Virus record (IMG/VR): IMGVR_UViG_3300042311_001491
Coordinates: 1 to 32,771 of that record
DNA length: 32,771 nucleotides
From: a virus
Strand: one strand, 5' to 3'
Shown: positions 14,957-23,767 of the stretch, in pieces
How the letters are laid out: every line of letters starts with the position of its first letter
Numbering within the stretch: the stretch's first letter is position 1
Translations under genes and position numbers: made by a program
The notes under the pieces: generated by a model
Told to the model about the DNA's origin: nothing
What the model saw: only the letters and a program-made list of their open reading frames with translations
The model's database searches: none

Positions 14957-17737
14957 TTATTTTTTGTCATACTTGTTTTTATTAATCTTAGCTTCAAGTA
15001 ACTGATTCGAACTAATTTTAAGGTCTGCGTTTATTTTTTCGCGCTCAATATTATTTTTATCAGTTTCAATTTTATTTGTTTGACTTGCTTCTTGTTGCTT
15101 AGTTCTCATGGTATCTCTATAAACTTCTTCTTCTTTAATTGTTTTCATTAAATCAACTTGATCGGAAGTATTATTTTTATTAATATCTTGCATAGCAGCG
15201 TAACCAGAAGTCATTATTTGAGATTTGAGTAAATCTGTTTGTCTATCCAACATATTTTGTAAAGCTTTAAAGTTATTAGACTTATCAACTTCAGCTTGTT
15301 TTATTTGATTTTCTTTTTCTAAAATCTCAAGTTTTCTTTGATGTTCTAGTTCAGAATTTTTTTGTTGTTTAGCTTCTATCTTCTTTAAAGCTAAATTTAA
15401 ATCCACAAGAGAATCCATTTGCATTATTTCAGGAGCATCTGTAATACTTGCACCGTTTGTGTTAGTCTTCATCACCCAATCTTTAATAGAAGAAAGCATA
15501 GACCTACGAGAACTATTATTGTCACAAAAAACCTGAAAGTCACGTAAAGTTAAATCCGTTCCATCTATTTCAAACAAAGCTCTTTCATCTGGGTCTATCA
15601 TTTGCTGTAAGATAAAAGAAGGTTTATTTGAAAAATAATATTGAGCTGCAGTTGTTCTCATTTCATGAATTCTAGGCATTAGTTTATCAGCATGATTTAT
15701 AAAATAAGTTTCAGTTCTATTGTAACTACCTACTTGAGTTTGTTCAATTTCTGTAGCAGTTGGGGAAGATCCAGTTCCTCCAGTTTGTTGTCCATTTCGT
15801 GTTGGAGAAAAACCAAGTAAATCGTTAGCCATTTCTTTTGCATATCTAGATATACTTATTCGAGAAAGTAATCTTTGAGATTGCTCCATATTTAACACTT
15901 GCATGTGGCTAAAACTTGTAGGAGATTCAATGTTAGCCAAAGTGTTATCTAAAGGAAGAATTTGATATTCATGCATAACACCTCTTGCTTTGATATAATT
16001 ATTCTTACCCCAAGAACCATCAATTGAATGTTTAGGTAAAGAGTTTTGGTCCAAAGCTACTACAGGCCCTAATTCATCAGCAAGTATATCGGTTAATTGA
16101 TTGTTTGCAATATTAAATATTATTTGCGCAGGTTTAAGTAGATCAACTACACTTTTAGTATTGTTTAATCTATTTGAAAAATTACCTCCTTCAATGGGAA
16201 GTCTAGATCCCCATCTGTTTAAATCGGATTTGAATTGACATTTAATCGGTCCTGGTTTTTTAGATCCAATTCCTAAATAAATGCAATCATAAATACTATT
16301 TTCATCATCATAAACAGATTTAAAAACTGGTTGAATTCCAGATATTTTTCTAGCACCCCAAGTTTCATTAACATAAAACCAATCAATATGTTGACCAAAA
16401 ACTAAAGTGTTTATATTTTTTTCGTTAGTAAACTTGTTATTGTAAATAGGATTAATTTGTTGAACAAAGTTTTCATCAACCAGAGTTTCAAAAGATTCTC
16501 CGTTTTCCTTTATCTCGAAAAGCATTCCTAATTTCTTTTGAGATTTCCAATAAACCGTAGTCATTCTAAGCATTCCTAAACTATGAACTAAAGCAGTGTC
16601 TGCAGTTTTACCTAAAATGTAATCTATAATATCAACACCTTGTTGTTCGTAATTAGAACGAGCCATTGCTACATTCTGCATCATCCCAATACTATGTTGT
16701 TTATTTTGCTCAAAAGTTTTAGATGCATCCCAATTACTTGCTGCATCAATTCCACCATCCAAAAATTTAGAATCCATTACTGGAGAAGAAGCAACTAAAG
16801 ACTCTAATTTTTTAAAATTCTCTTCGTCTAAGTCTTCACCACAAATATCTATAACATCACTTACTGAACAAACATCAAAAAAACCAGCATAATTACCTTC
16901 AGATACCCATTTAACGTTTGGAGATTTATGAGAAAAAGTAAGATATGGATTTTTTAATTCTACGCGATAATCATCATTTAATAAATTAATATGCCAATAA
17001 GCTGAATCGGTTATAAGATAATCACCATAACTATCTCTTTCCAAATCATCTAAATTAAATCGATGAGTATCTATTTTGTGTAATTTATTGGCCCAAATCT
17101 CATACATGTTTCGATAATCTTTTTTGTAAAAATTATCAATAGCAGGTATTTTTTCAGTTAAATTTGGAACTTCCAATTGTTTTGCTGCTTCTGGATCATC
17201 CATTTTATAACCAGCTTCTAAAAGAGCTTGAGTCATTTTTGATCTACCGTAATCTAAAACAACTTTTTCAATGTCTTTTTGCTTTAATTCAATTATTTCA
17301 TTTACTGAATTTTCATCAACTGCTCGGTACTCAATTTTAGCAGAACCTCTTTGAGTATATTCGTTTAATAAAACATTATAGTAAGTCGGTATTAATGGGA
17401 AAAACTGTAAGTCCATTGAATCCGGAATTGGAATATCATCACTCATTATAGTGTCATATACTTCTTCCATATCCTCATCAAAATCTTGAGGAATATAATC
17501 TTCTCGATCAAGAATACCGTAAGCTAGATTATAATTTTTAATTAATCTTTTTGCCTTTCCTTCAATTTCTTGTAAACCTTGAAACTCTAAAAAATCCACA
17601 TTAAGTTTAACCCAATCATCATTTTTTTCAGAATTGGGTATCATTTGAACAGGTTGTATTGAAGGAAGCAGTGATGAGTTTGAAAACAAATCATCAATTC
17701 CATTCATTATGTCTAATGCACCTTTTACTTGACTCAT
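14957..17737 (-). CDS. Portal protein
   Basis: 926 residues, directly after the terminase large subunit gene (8-base gap). It forms the dodecameric DNA channel at one capsid vertex and docks the terminase. Visible features are an N-terminal helical region with 'LMNEYTQRG'-like segment (LLNEYTQRGSAKIEYRAVDE), then 'SYGDYLITDSAYWHINLLND' and 'LKNPYLTFSHKSPNVKWVSE' (about 230-275), which is typical of portals of large Bacteroidota phages including crAss-like ones. The last 150 residues are a Gln/Lys/Glu-rich coiled coil ('EHQRKLEILEKENQIKQAEV') that may form the barrel or extend into the capsid. It is longer than most portals (500-800). Gene order and length make the call firm even without a database search. 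Confidence 0.8.
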   Translation of the reverse strand: MSQVKGALDIMNGIDDLFSNSSLLPSIQPVQMIPNSEKNDDWVKLNVDFLEFQGLQEIEGKAKRLIKNYNLAYGILDREDYIPQDFDEDMEEVYDTIMSDDIPIPDSMDLQFFPLIPTYYNVLLNEYTQRGSAKIEYRAVDENSVNEIIELKQKDIEKVVLDYGRSKMTQALLEAGYKMDDPEAAKQLEVPNLTEKIPAIDNFYKKDYRNMYEIWANKLHKIDTHRFNLDDLERDSYGDYLITDSAYWHINLLNDDYRVELKNPYLTFSHKSPNVKWVSEGNYAGFFDVCSVSDVIDICGEDLDEENFKKLESLVASSPVMDSKFLDGGIDAASNWDASKTFEQNKQHSIGMMQNVAMARSNYEQQGVDIIDYILGKTADTALVHSLGMLRMTTVYWKSQKKLGMLFEIKENGESFETLVDENFVQQINPIYNNKFTNEKNINTLVFGQHIDWFYVNETWGARKISGIQPVFKSVYDDENSIYDCIYLGIGSKKPGPIKCQFKSDLNRWGSRLPIEGGNFSNRLNNTKSVVDLLKPAQIIFNIANNQLTDILADELGPVVALDQNSLPKHSIDGSWGKNNYIKARGVMHEYQILPLDNTLANIESPTSFSHMQVLNMEQSQRLLSRISISRYAKEMANDLLGFSPTRNGQQTGGTGSSPTATEIEQTQVGSYNRTETYFINHADKLMPRIHEMRTTAAQYYFSNKPSFILQQMIDPDERALFEIDGTDLTLRDFQVFCDNNSSRRSMLSSIKDWVMKTNTNGASITDAPEIMQMDSLVDLNLALKKIEAKQQKNSELEHQRKLEILEKENQIKQAEVDKSNNFKALQNMLDRQTDLLKSQIMTSGYAAMQDINKNNTSDQVDLMKTIKEEEVYRDTMRTKQQEASQTNKIETDKNNIEREKINADLKISSNQLLEAKINKNKYDKK

Positions 17738-17745
17738 GTTATAAT

Positions 17746-20004
17746 CTATTTAATGTTTTTAAAAAATCTTTTACCTGATTTTTTAATTTGTTGTGAATGT
17801 GAATTTCCTATATGGTTAAAAGGAGATCTATTTAATTTAGTCATTTTATTCGGGTTATCCAAATTTTCGTCTTCATCTGTTTCAGTTACGTGAGATTTAG
17901 TATTTCTCCTATGCGCCCTTTGTAATTCAACAAATGTTATTAAAGCTGCTAATGTAACTATTCTATCGACGTTTAACCCTTTAAAATAAGCAAGCATTTC
18001 CTTAATGACCATTATATCTTTAATACGAGTAACACCTTTAATTCTAATCTTAACATTACCTTCTTCATCTAAAATTTCATGAATATTTTCTGTTAAATAT
18101 TTCAATAAATAATTTAATATAGTTTTATCAAATAAATTGCCTGTATTTCTCCAACCATAATCATAAAACTGAGTATCCATTCTAGAATCAAATTCATTAG
18201 AAAAAGAAAATTGTTTTTTGGGAACTAAATATTTCTGAAGTCTTTTTATTTTCATATCATCGATTAACAACGATACATTGTTTTCACATAAAGTCCATGC
18301 TTTATACAATAAAATTATTTTTATTATTTGTTCATGAGTATCGTTTATATCATCATATCTTCCTGTCCAAACACAAACAATTTCATCTCCTTCTAAACAA
18401 GTTTCTGTTGAACCATCTACGTTTCTAGTAATAAAATGAGAATTTCTATAAACATAAATACATGCTAAAGAGTTAGACGTTATAGTTTTTCCTTGACCTA
18501 CTGGATCGACTGATGCATAATAAGTAGTAAGAGGAATAAGATTTCTTATAGGTCTTTGATACATTACAATTGCTCCAGTTTTATCCTCAGTTTTTGGATC
18601 CAACGGGAATTCAGAAATAGGTTCTTTTTGTGAAGGAGATATTATAATTTTTTCACCAGACTCATCATCTAAGTCATATTCCAATTCAACAATTTCATAA
18701 GGAACTTCTCCTCTTATAATTCTCTTTTCTTCAGCTTCTAAAATACTTAACGGCATAATAGATTGTCCTCTGAATTTAAAAGCTTCATTTAAATAAGTCG
18801 GTTTTTGAGAACATCTAATGGCATACGATTTTGGATCTAAAGTATTTCTCCAAATTTCTTTTTGTTCTTCTAAATATTTTAATGCTCCTTCAACATCTGA
18901 ATTACCGTACTTATCTATAAAACCAGTCATAGCATGTACTTCAGAAATAAATAAACCTGTTTTAGCTTCAGGCATTTCCGAATCAATTAGTTTATTGTTT
19001 ACAGCATAAAAACCATTTACTTCTGCAGCATACATGTATTTTTTCAATGGTTCACATTCAGACAAATCTCCAACAGAACCAGCCGCTACAAAAAAACCTG
19101 TAGATTCATTCCCATCCTCTACAGCCGATCTCATGAATTCATAAGTAGTATCCATCTTAGCAGCGATACCAGCTTCTTCGTGATAAAAAATACTTTTTGC
19201 CCCACCGACTCCATTTGTCGCACTTCTTTCAAAAGTAGTTGATGTTAATACACCCTGTCTTCCAGTCTCAGTGGATTGTTTTGTAATTGGGTTTATTGTA
19301 TCAATAGATTGTTTCCAGTTACCATCACCTCCTTTTATGGGTCTAAACCAAGCGGTTTCTTTATTTAACCAGTTTCGATAAGAATTTAAATATCTCCAAG
19401 TACCTTTTGTTCCATTAACGTATAAATCTAAAGATGCTCCCATCTGTAAAATGGTAGATGGTTCGAACCAGAAACGATTAATTAATTTAGCAGCATGATA
19501 ATAACTGGAACCGAATTGTCGTTTTTTTGTAATTATTCCATGAAGACCTTTTAGTTCAGCAATAAACTCATAAAGGTCCATCCTAACGTGAGCATCTGTT
19601 AAACTAGGAAAATCATCAATCTTTCTCTTTTTATTAAAAATTGGTAAAAAGTTTAACCAAAAATACATGTCTCTACTAAAGTACCATTTATTTTTTCCGT
19701 CAATGATAAAAATACCTTTTCTGGATTTTAATTTTTCAAAATCCCAAAAATCAAGAAACCCTTTTGAGTTATAAGGTTCGTTGCAATAGTAACCATTGGC
19801 TAAAAAAGATTTTTGAGTACTGAATAAAACAGCTAAAGTTTTTTCATTAAAATTATATTCACCTACTTCTTTAAAGTAAGTTTCTTCTAAATCTAAAATA
19901 AATTCCTGTTTATTAGGATAAGTTATTTCAGACCAAGAACCGTTTATGAATGCTGGAATTTTTTCATAAATTTCTCCAGGCATTGAATATTTATTAATCA
20001 TCAT
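17746..20004 (-). CDS. terL: Terminase large subunit
   Basis: 752 residues. This is the ATPase and nuclease motor that cuts and packages DNA through the portal. A deviant Walker A of the terminase type, TKKRQFGSSY, lies at about residues 159-168. A Walker B with catalytic glutamate, SIFYHEEAG, lies at about 271-279. A C-terminal RNase H-like nuclease domain has acidic candidates at 'YYASVDPVGQG', 'VSLLIDDMK' and 'NVDRIVTLAAL'. A long N-terminal extension of about 120 residues precedes the ATPase. It overlaps the 184-residue gene upstream by 11 bases and precedes the portal by 8. Length matches terminases of crAss-like phages (about 700-780). Confidence 0.9.
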   Translation of the reverse strand: MMINKYSMPGEIYEKIPAFINGSWSEITYPNKQEFILDLEETYFKEVGEYNFNEKTLAVLFSTQKSFLANGYYCNEPYNSKGFLDFWDFEKLKSRKGIFIIDGKNKWYFSRDMYFWLNFLPIFNKKRKIDDFPSLTDAHVRMDLYEFIAELKGLHGIITKKRQFGSSYYHAAKLINRFWFEPSTILQMGASLDLYVNGTKGTWRYLNSYRNWLNKETAWFRPIKGGDGNWKQSIDTINPITKQSTETGRQGVLTSTTFERSATNGVGGAKSIFYHEEAGIAAKMDTTYEFMRSAVEDGNESTGFFVAAGSVGDLSECEPLKKYMYAAEVNGFYAVNNKLIDSEMPEAKTGLFISEVHAMTGFIDKYGNSDVEGALKYLEEQKEIWRNTLDPKSYAIRCSQKPTYLNEAFKFRGQSIMPLSILEAEEKRIIRGEVPYEIVELEYDLDDESGEKIIISPSQKEPISEFPLDPKTEDKTGAIVMYQRPIRNLIPLTTYYASVDPVGQGKTITSNSLACIYVYRNSHFITRNVDGSTETCLEGDEIVCVWTGRYDDINDTHEQIIKIILLYKAWTLCENNVSLLIDDMKIKRLQKYLVPKKQFSFSNEFDSRMDTQFYDYGWRNTGNLFDKTILNYLLKYLTENIHEILDEEGNVKIRIKGVTRIKDIMVIKEMLAYFKGLNVDRIVTLAALITFVELQRAHRRNTKSHVTETDEDENLDNPNKMTKLNRSPFNHIGNSHSQQIKKSGKRFFKNIK

Positions 20005-20548
20005 AAGCTGAAGTTATATTACCTCTGTTTCGTGGACCTTGAATTGTTTCATTTTCAATTACTAAATCTTTTCTCGATTCATCAAATTGTTTTTTGACAT
20101 CTCTAAAACTTTTAGCCATATCCATAATTGCTTTAATTGATGCTGGTTCCAATGTAATTGAAGCTGAATTTACACACTCCGAAGCCATTCTATTTAAAGT
20201 TTCTGCTAACAATGTATATGCTAAACTTGACGACATTGTATACATTTCAGTAAGTCTCTCTTTAGCGTGCAAAACTATCTTATGCTCTATATCAAAATTG
20301 CATTCTAAATCTTGTAATATCTTAAATTCCCTATCGTAAATAGAATAATTGAAATATGGATTATCTCTAGATTCATGACAACAATATGCGAGATAAGCAT
20401 ATACTTTCATGTGATCTTTTTTAAAATGAGTTTTTATTCTTTTCAGAAATGGAATGAGTTCGCAATGCTCAGTTAATTTAACTTCACCTTTCTCAAATTT
20501 AAATATTCTTATTTGAGTATCTAAATTATCTCTAGTATTACTTTCCAT
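19994..20548 (-). CDS. Packaging-associated protein (small terminase candidate)
   Basis: 184 residues, overlapping the terminase large subunit by 11 bases and the RecB-like nuclease gene by 11 bases. Mostly helical: 'LIPFLKRIKTHFKKDHMKVY' then 'AYCCHESRDNPYFNYSIYDR' and a helix with 'AKERLTEMYTMSSSLAYTLL'. A segment of the form 'S..NPY.NY...+R' recurs in proteins directly upstream of terminases in phages of Bacteroidota, in my recollection. The place next to the large subunit makes it a candidate small terminase subunit, but no helix-turn-helix is obvious and the family is not confirmed. It may instead regulate packaging. Confidence 0.5.
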   Translation of the reverse strand: MESNTRDNLDTQIRIFKFEKGEVKLTEHCELIPFLKRIKTHFKKDHMKVYAYLAYCCHESRDNPYFNYSIYDREFKILQDLECNFDIEHKIVLHAKERLTEMYTMSSSLAYTLLAETLNRMASECVNSASITLEPASIKAIMDMAKSFRDVKKQFDESRKDLVIENETIQGPRNRGNITSAYDD

Positions 20549-21392
20549 ATTTTTTTTCTTTGAATGTTTTTAAAAAACTAGAATTTTCTTTTATGAAATT
20601 AATTATGGAAATAGCTTCTCTTTCCATATAATCAACAGGATGTGAAGTTATTGATTTTATAATAGGGTTACCTTGATCGTCTAAATGATAAATAGGGAAA
20701 CCATATTCATCAACTGATTTTGTTTCGAATAAAACATGCTCTAATTTTAAATGTCTAGGTGTCAAATTATAATTATGTTTTCGAATCATATACATGTAAA
20801 TAGAAAGCTGTAGAGAATAATGGATGAAATTACAATCGTCTAAATGTTTTAGAATTCTCAACATTTTTTTACTAACCCCCAATCTGTTTTTAAATCCTTC
20901 AAATTCAAGCTTCTTATTTGTCTTGTGATCATATACATCAATATAATTTTTAATTATTTCAACTCGATCTGACTGACCACAAATTTTTGCCGATTTTAAA
21001 AACATCATGTGTTCCGCATAAATACCTTCAGTCAATTGTTGAGGGATTGATAATTTTTTATCTCCACTCATAATAGGAGGATAAACTGGATAAACCAAAC
21101 CTTCTCTTTCTTGTAGAGGATTGTCAATTAATTGTTTTTCTTTTTTATAATGGTATCTTGACCCTAAATCAGTAGCTCTTTTATTTTCTTTACTCCATAT
21201 ATCTAAAATATCATCAACCGATAAACCAATGTATTTTTTAGTTTTACCTTCCCCCGTAGAACACTTAGATGCAACTTTTCTTTCATCAAACTCTTCAGTA
21301 AAAAGTTCCAATAACGTTGTAACACTTGTCCATTCAATGTTATCACCATCATTGCTTAAATATTTATGTCCTGCTTCAGTAAAATATATCAT
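20538..21392 (-). CDS. PD-(D/E)XK nuclease (RecB/Cas4-like)
   Basis: 284 residues. The opening 'HKYLSNDG', 'SVTTLLELFTEEFDERKVAS' and 'ATDLGSRYHYKKE' (about residues 8-88) match the usual N-terminal plan of RecB-family phage nucleases. Catalytic candidates are the Glu in 'TEGIYAEHMMF', Asp in 'GQSDRVEII', and the core 'DVYDHKTNK' (D.K-type motif IV) at about residues 150-160. They are followed by 'SLQLSIYMYM', the Q...Y helix of this superfamily. All core residues are present, so it should be active. Phages use such enzymes in recombination, DNA-end processing or host DNA breakdown. Linked to packaging genes here; it overlaps both neighbours slightly. Confidence 0.8.
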   Translation of the reverse strand: MIYFTEAGHKYLSNDGDNIEWTSVTTLLELFTEEFDERKVASKCSTGEGKTKKYIGLSVDDILDIWSKENKRATDLGSRYHYKKEKQLIDNPLQEREGLVYPVYPPIMSGDKKLSIPQQLTEGIYAEHMMFLKSAKICGQSDRVEIIKNYIDVYDHKTNKKLEFEGFKNRLGVSKKMLRILKHLDDCNFIHYSLQLSIYMYMIRKHNYNLTPRHLKLEHVLFETKSVDEYGFPIYHLDDQGNPIIKSITSHPVDYMEREAISIINFIKENSSFLKTFKEKKYGK

Positions 21393-21841
21393 AGTCCTTT
21401 TAGTTTTCTGATTTCAAAACGAGCTTCAATTGCTGTTATGGATTTATCTGAAGTAATACTATTCAAAAGAATATTATATTTTTCTTTTGTTATTTCTGAT
21501 GATTCGAATAATTCATCTAACATTTTTTTGTAATTCAATATTATACTTATCTCAACGTTATCATCATCACTTATATATGTAGGCCATTTTCCAGCTTTAC
21601 ATGTATAACTAAGAGATCGAGAAGCTAATTCTAAAGAACAACCACATAAACCACAACAAGGAGCTGTAGCTTTAATAACGCAACTTTTTCCTTCTACATC
21701 TAAATGTTCGCAAGGAGAATTGCAAAAAGTTAATCTTTCTTTTGCAATTTCTTCAACAGTATCATTAGTAAAAACTTTATTTCTTATTCCCTCCAGAATT
21801 TTCTTTTTGTTCTGCCAAACGGTTATTATATTTTTGCTCAT
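21389..21841 (-). CDS. Small zinc-binding protein with CC..CGC motif
   Basis: Start taken at Met 21841; an ATG at 21859 gives 6 more residues. The sequence has 'ILEGIRNKVF', a leading 'VEEIAKERLTFCNSPC', then 'CCGLCGCSLELASRS' and a final Cys before 'GKWPT'. About eight cysteines in this order suggest a zinc-ribbon or knuckle. I recall the same pattern (R..iC..C, then CC..CGC.L..K.RS, then C....W) in small proteins of Bacteroidota phages, with no function known to me. The C-terminal part is helical. The gene overlaps the upstream HU-like gene by 65-83 bases in another frame, which is unusual. It overlaps the nuclease gene by 4 bases. Confidence 0.6.
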   Translation of the reverse strand: MSKNIITVWQNKKKILEGIRNKVFTNDTVEEIAKERLTFCNSPCEHLDVEGKSCVIKATAPCCGLCGCSLELASRSLSYTCKAGKWPTYISDDDNVEISIILNYKKMLDELFESSEITKEKYNILLNSITSDKSITAIEARFEIRKLKGL

Positions 21842-22184
21842 ATTTCTCATTTTCTTCATGTAATTTTTTCAATCCTCTTTTTAAAAGCAATACTCTAGTT
21901 TCAGTTAAATATCTGCTTTTAGCTTTATGATTTCTAGAAATTCTTTCACTTAATGCGATCTCAAGTCTTTTGATCAGTTCAGTTAATTTTCTTTCAGATA
22001 AAACTAATCTACCCAAACCTAAAAGAATTATGTTTGGAGATTTTAATGTTTTAACATGATGATAAACATTTTTATAATAAGTCTCAGTTATATCCATTAG
22101 CATCTTAGGATCTATATCTTTTTCAGCAGCAACTTTATTAACTAAATGTTTTACTTTAGTTGATGATTCAAATTTACGACTCAT
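21777..22184 (-). CDS. HU/IHF-like DNA-binding protein candidate
   Basis: 135 residues. The segment 'IDPKMLMDITETYYKNVYHH' then 'KTLKSPNIILLGLGRLVLSE' (about 22-65) fits the HU/IHF plan: two helices, then a beta part starting 'p.I.l.glG.f'. After that the protein is helical and basic ('ETRVLLLKRGLKKLHEENEK') with a Lys/Asn tail. The flexible DNA-bending arm of HU is not obvious. crAss-like phages encode IHF-like subunits near packaging genes, which fits this location. The 3' end overlaps the zinc-binding gene by up to 83 bases. It starts 11 bases inside the end of the winged-helix-like gene. Confidence 0.5.
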   Translation of the reverse strand: MSRKFESSTKVKHLVNKVAAEKDIDPKMLMDITETYYKNVYHHVKTLKSPNIILLGLGRLVLSERKLTELIKRLEIALSERISRNHKAKSRYLTETRVLLLKRGLKKLHEENEKYEQKYNNRLAEQKENSGGNKK

Positions 22185-22533
22185 TTTTGTATCCTAATTT
22201 TATTGTATAAACTAAATTCTTATTACACACTATATCCGGAATAGATAACTTTACAGATTTATTATTTTTGTCTATTAAAGGTTTTTCAGAATTAAGACAT
22301 TCAGCTATAAAATTTCTCACTGATTGTTTGTGTTTAAAAACTTTTAGTTCAACCATTTTTTCACAAAAGTCAGTTAGTTTAATTTCATCTAAAATACCTA
22401 ACCATGATAAACAATTTATTTGAGTATCTGAAAAATTCTGATCAACTTTATTAATAAATAAATAAGTTATTATCTGAAATTTAACTATTTCAAAAGAATC
22501 AACTCTCTTTATATCATTTTTTTGATGTATCAT
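22174..22533 (-). CDS. Winged-helix-like regulator candidate
   Basis: Start taken at Met 22533, giving 119 residues and a 20-base overlap with the upstream gene; an ATG at 22560 would make 128. It begins MIHQKNDIKRVDSFEIVKFQ. The segment 'FSDTQINCLSWLGILDEIKL', then 'FCEKMVELKVFKHKQSVRNF' and 'IAECLNSEKPLIDKNNKSVK' follow a helix-turn-helix plus wing plan. The protein at 29973-30347 has a similar order of elements. It is in the same transcript as the HU-like protein and nuclease. It may be a transcription regulator or a DNA-packaging factor; the fold is an inference from secondary structure. Confidence 0.45.
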   Translation of the reverse strand: MIHQKNDIKRVDSFEIVKFQIITYLFINKVDQNFSDTQINCLSWLGILDEIKLTDFCEKMVELKVFKHKQSVRNFIAECLNSEKPLIDKNNKSVKLSIPDIVCNKNLVYTIKLGYKNES

Positions 22534-22726
22534 TTTCAGATGGTTTTTTATCAATTTCACTTTGAATCATAAATCTTTCAGCTCTAGATTTCAACATAAG
22601 TAATTTGTTGTATTCTATACTAGCATGTAATTTATGATATAAAGCTTCTTTTCTTAAAAGAGGAATAGATGAATCTAAATATTGCTCTCTTTCAGTTTTA
22701 TTTTCTTCATTATTAGAATCAGCCAT
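22514..22726 (-). CDS. Small helical protein, first gene of packaging transcript
   Basis: 70 residues, charged and helical, with 'SIPLLRKEALYHKLHASIEY' at about residues 20-39 followed by 'NKLLMLKSRAERFMIQSE'. No cysteines, no signal peptide. I recall short proteins with this pattern near packaging genes of Bacteroidota phages but know no function. A convincing promoter lies upstream (22757-22788), with a 30-base leader, so this is the first gene of the unit that goes on to the terminase and portal. It is A/T-rich and the start codon follows an A-rich leader with no Shine-Dalgarno sequence. Confidence 0.6.
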   Translation of the reverse strand: MADSNNEENKTEREQYLDSSIPLLRKEALYHKLHASIEYNKLLMLKSRAERFMIQSEIDKKPSENDTSKK

Positions 22727-22756
22727 TTTTTTGTTTTTTAACTATTTTTAATTTAT

Positions 22757-22788
22757 CAAAAATAAACTTTATTAAGTTAAAAAACAAA
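22757..22788 (-). promoter_or_regulatory. Bacteroidota-type promoter for the packaging/structural unit
   Basis: On the minus strand TTTG (22788-22785), 20 bp, then TATTTTTG (22764-22757). This matches both halves of the Bacteroidota consensus (TTTG at -33, TAnnTTTG at -7). The -33 half overlaps the U tract of the terminator at 22788-22813. Transcription should start near 22750, about 25 bases before the ATG at 22726. Confidence 0.75.
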
Positions 22789-22813
22789 AACCAATTAAAT
22801 TAATAATTGGTTT
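22788..22813 (-). terminator. Rho-independent terminator after HNH gene
   Basis: Arms AAACCAATT (22788-22796) and AATTGGTTT (22805-22813) are perfectly complementary over 9 bp with an 8-base loop. In minus-strand RNA they are followed by UUGUUUUUU. It lies 11 bases after the HNH stop codon and separates the lysis/HNH unit from the packaging unit. Confidence 0.85.
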
Positions 22814-22823
22814 CTATTCTATT

Positions 22824-23480
22824 TCAGTCTTCGGTTATTACCTTTTCCGTTTCTGGATCCAATTTATGAAAAAAACGTTTTCCTTTATAGGCACTACCTT
22901 TTGAACAATTTTCAGATTCCCATAAGGGTTGAATATTACTAAGTTGCCATGCTTCTCTTATACCTTTTTCGGATTTGTCAAATAAAACAAGAGGTTTAAT
23001 GTGATCTATATGCCAACCAGATCTACCATAATTATCCCAAGACATACCTGGTTTAAAATTACTCTCTAGATGTTTTTTTAAAGTTTCTGAAGAATACCCT
23101 ATAATATCAAATGTTTTATTAACTTTTTTACCACGTAATGATTCAGAAACAGAAGCTCTTATTCGCGATGACAATTTTAATATTGGATTTTTGTTAATCT
23201 TTGTAGCATACTTTTTATCCGAAACAGCTTTTATTGCTCGATAATGTTTGCTTTTTTTGTAAAGTTTTATCTTTTCTTTATTTTTTTCTCGATACTGTTT
23301 ATCTAATTCACGTTTTAACTCTCTATTGTTTTGTCGCCAAATTTTTAAATATTCTGTTCTACTCGGTTCTGTCTTTTTACGACACTTTTTACATTGCCCT
23401 CTAAATCCATCTTTAAGAGTTGATGATTTCCCAAAATTATCATAAGACAACTCTTCTTTACAAATTGAACAACGTTTCAC
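22824..23480 (-). CDS. HNH homing-type endonuclease
   Basis: 218 residues. A four-cysteine zinc finger at the N-terminus (C4, C7, C30, C33), then a long Lys/Arg-rich helical linker with three similar blocks (about 45-95), then the HNH nuclease core. The core has 'GWHIDHIKPLVLFD' with His-Ile-Asp-His at about 157-160, 'LSNIQPLWESEN' at about 180-191, and a Lys-Gly after it. All core residues are present, so it is probably active. Free-standing HNH enzymes of this kind are selfish elements in phages that cut sites in relatives lacking them. It sits at the end of a transcript before a terminator, next to the packaging unit. It overlaps the basic 100-residue gene by 4 bases. Confidence 0.85.
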   Translation of the reverse strand: MKRCSICKEELSYDNFGKSSTLKDGFRGQCKKCRKKTEPSRTEYLKIWRQNNRELKRELDKQYREKNKEKIKLYKKSKHYRAIKAVSDKKYATKINKNPILKLSSRIRASVSESLRGKKVNKTFDIIGYSSETLKKHLESNFKPGMSWDNYGRSGWHIDHIKPLVLFDKSEKGIREAWQLSNIQPLWESENCSKGSAYKGKRFFHKLDPETEKVITED

Positions 23481-23767
23481 TTTAATCTTTTATTATTACC
23501 ACGTCCATTTCTGGCGCGGTTAGTAGAAGCTTTTTCTTTGACTAGTTTTCCTGATCTAGTATGAGATAAATCCTTGTTATCCCCATTACCATATGTTCCA
23601 GCCTGACGATTTGCTTTGTTTAATGCCGCTCTGTATTTTTTTCTTTCTGGAGTTTGATGATAAGCTTTATCATATGCTTGTTTTTTCGCTCTAGCTTCAG
23701 GATTACTTCTGAGATATTTTGCTGATTCACTAGTTCCAGTAGATTTACCTGCTCTTTTATTTCTCAT
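23477..23767 (-). CDS. Basic conserved phage protein of unknown function
   Basis: Start taken at Met 23767 (96 residues); an ATG at 23779 gives 4 more. Very basic and Ala/Arg/Lys-rich, with the pattern 'KRAGKSTGTSESAKYLRSNP', 'EARAKKQAYDKAYHQTPERK' and 'DLSHTRSGKL', ending 'NRARNGRGNNKRLK'. I recall proteins of this pattern (KRAGKS.GTS...Y....PEARAKK..YD) in many large phages of aquatic bacteria. They lack a known function, although the 'D.SH' segment recalls phage proteins near HNH genes. It lies between endolysin and HNH gene and overlaps both. It might bind DNA; inference from charge only. Confidence 0.6.
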   Translation of the reverse strand: MRNKRAGKSTGTSESAKYLRSNPEARAKKQAYDKAYHQTPERKKYRAALNKANRQAGTYGNGDNKDLSHTRSGKLVKEKASTNRARNGRGNNKRLK

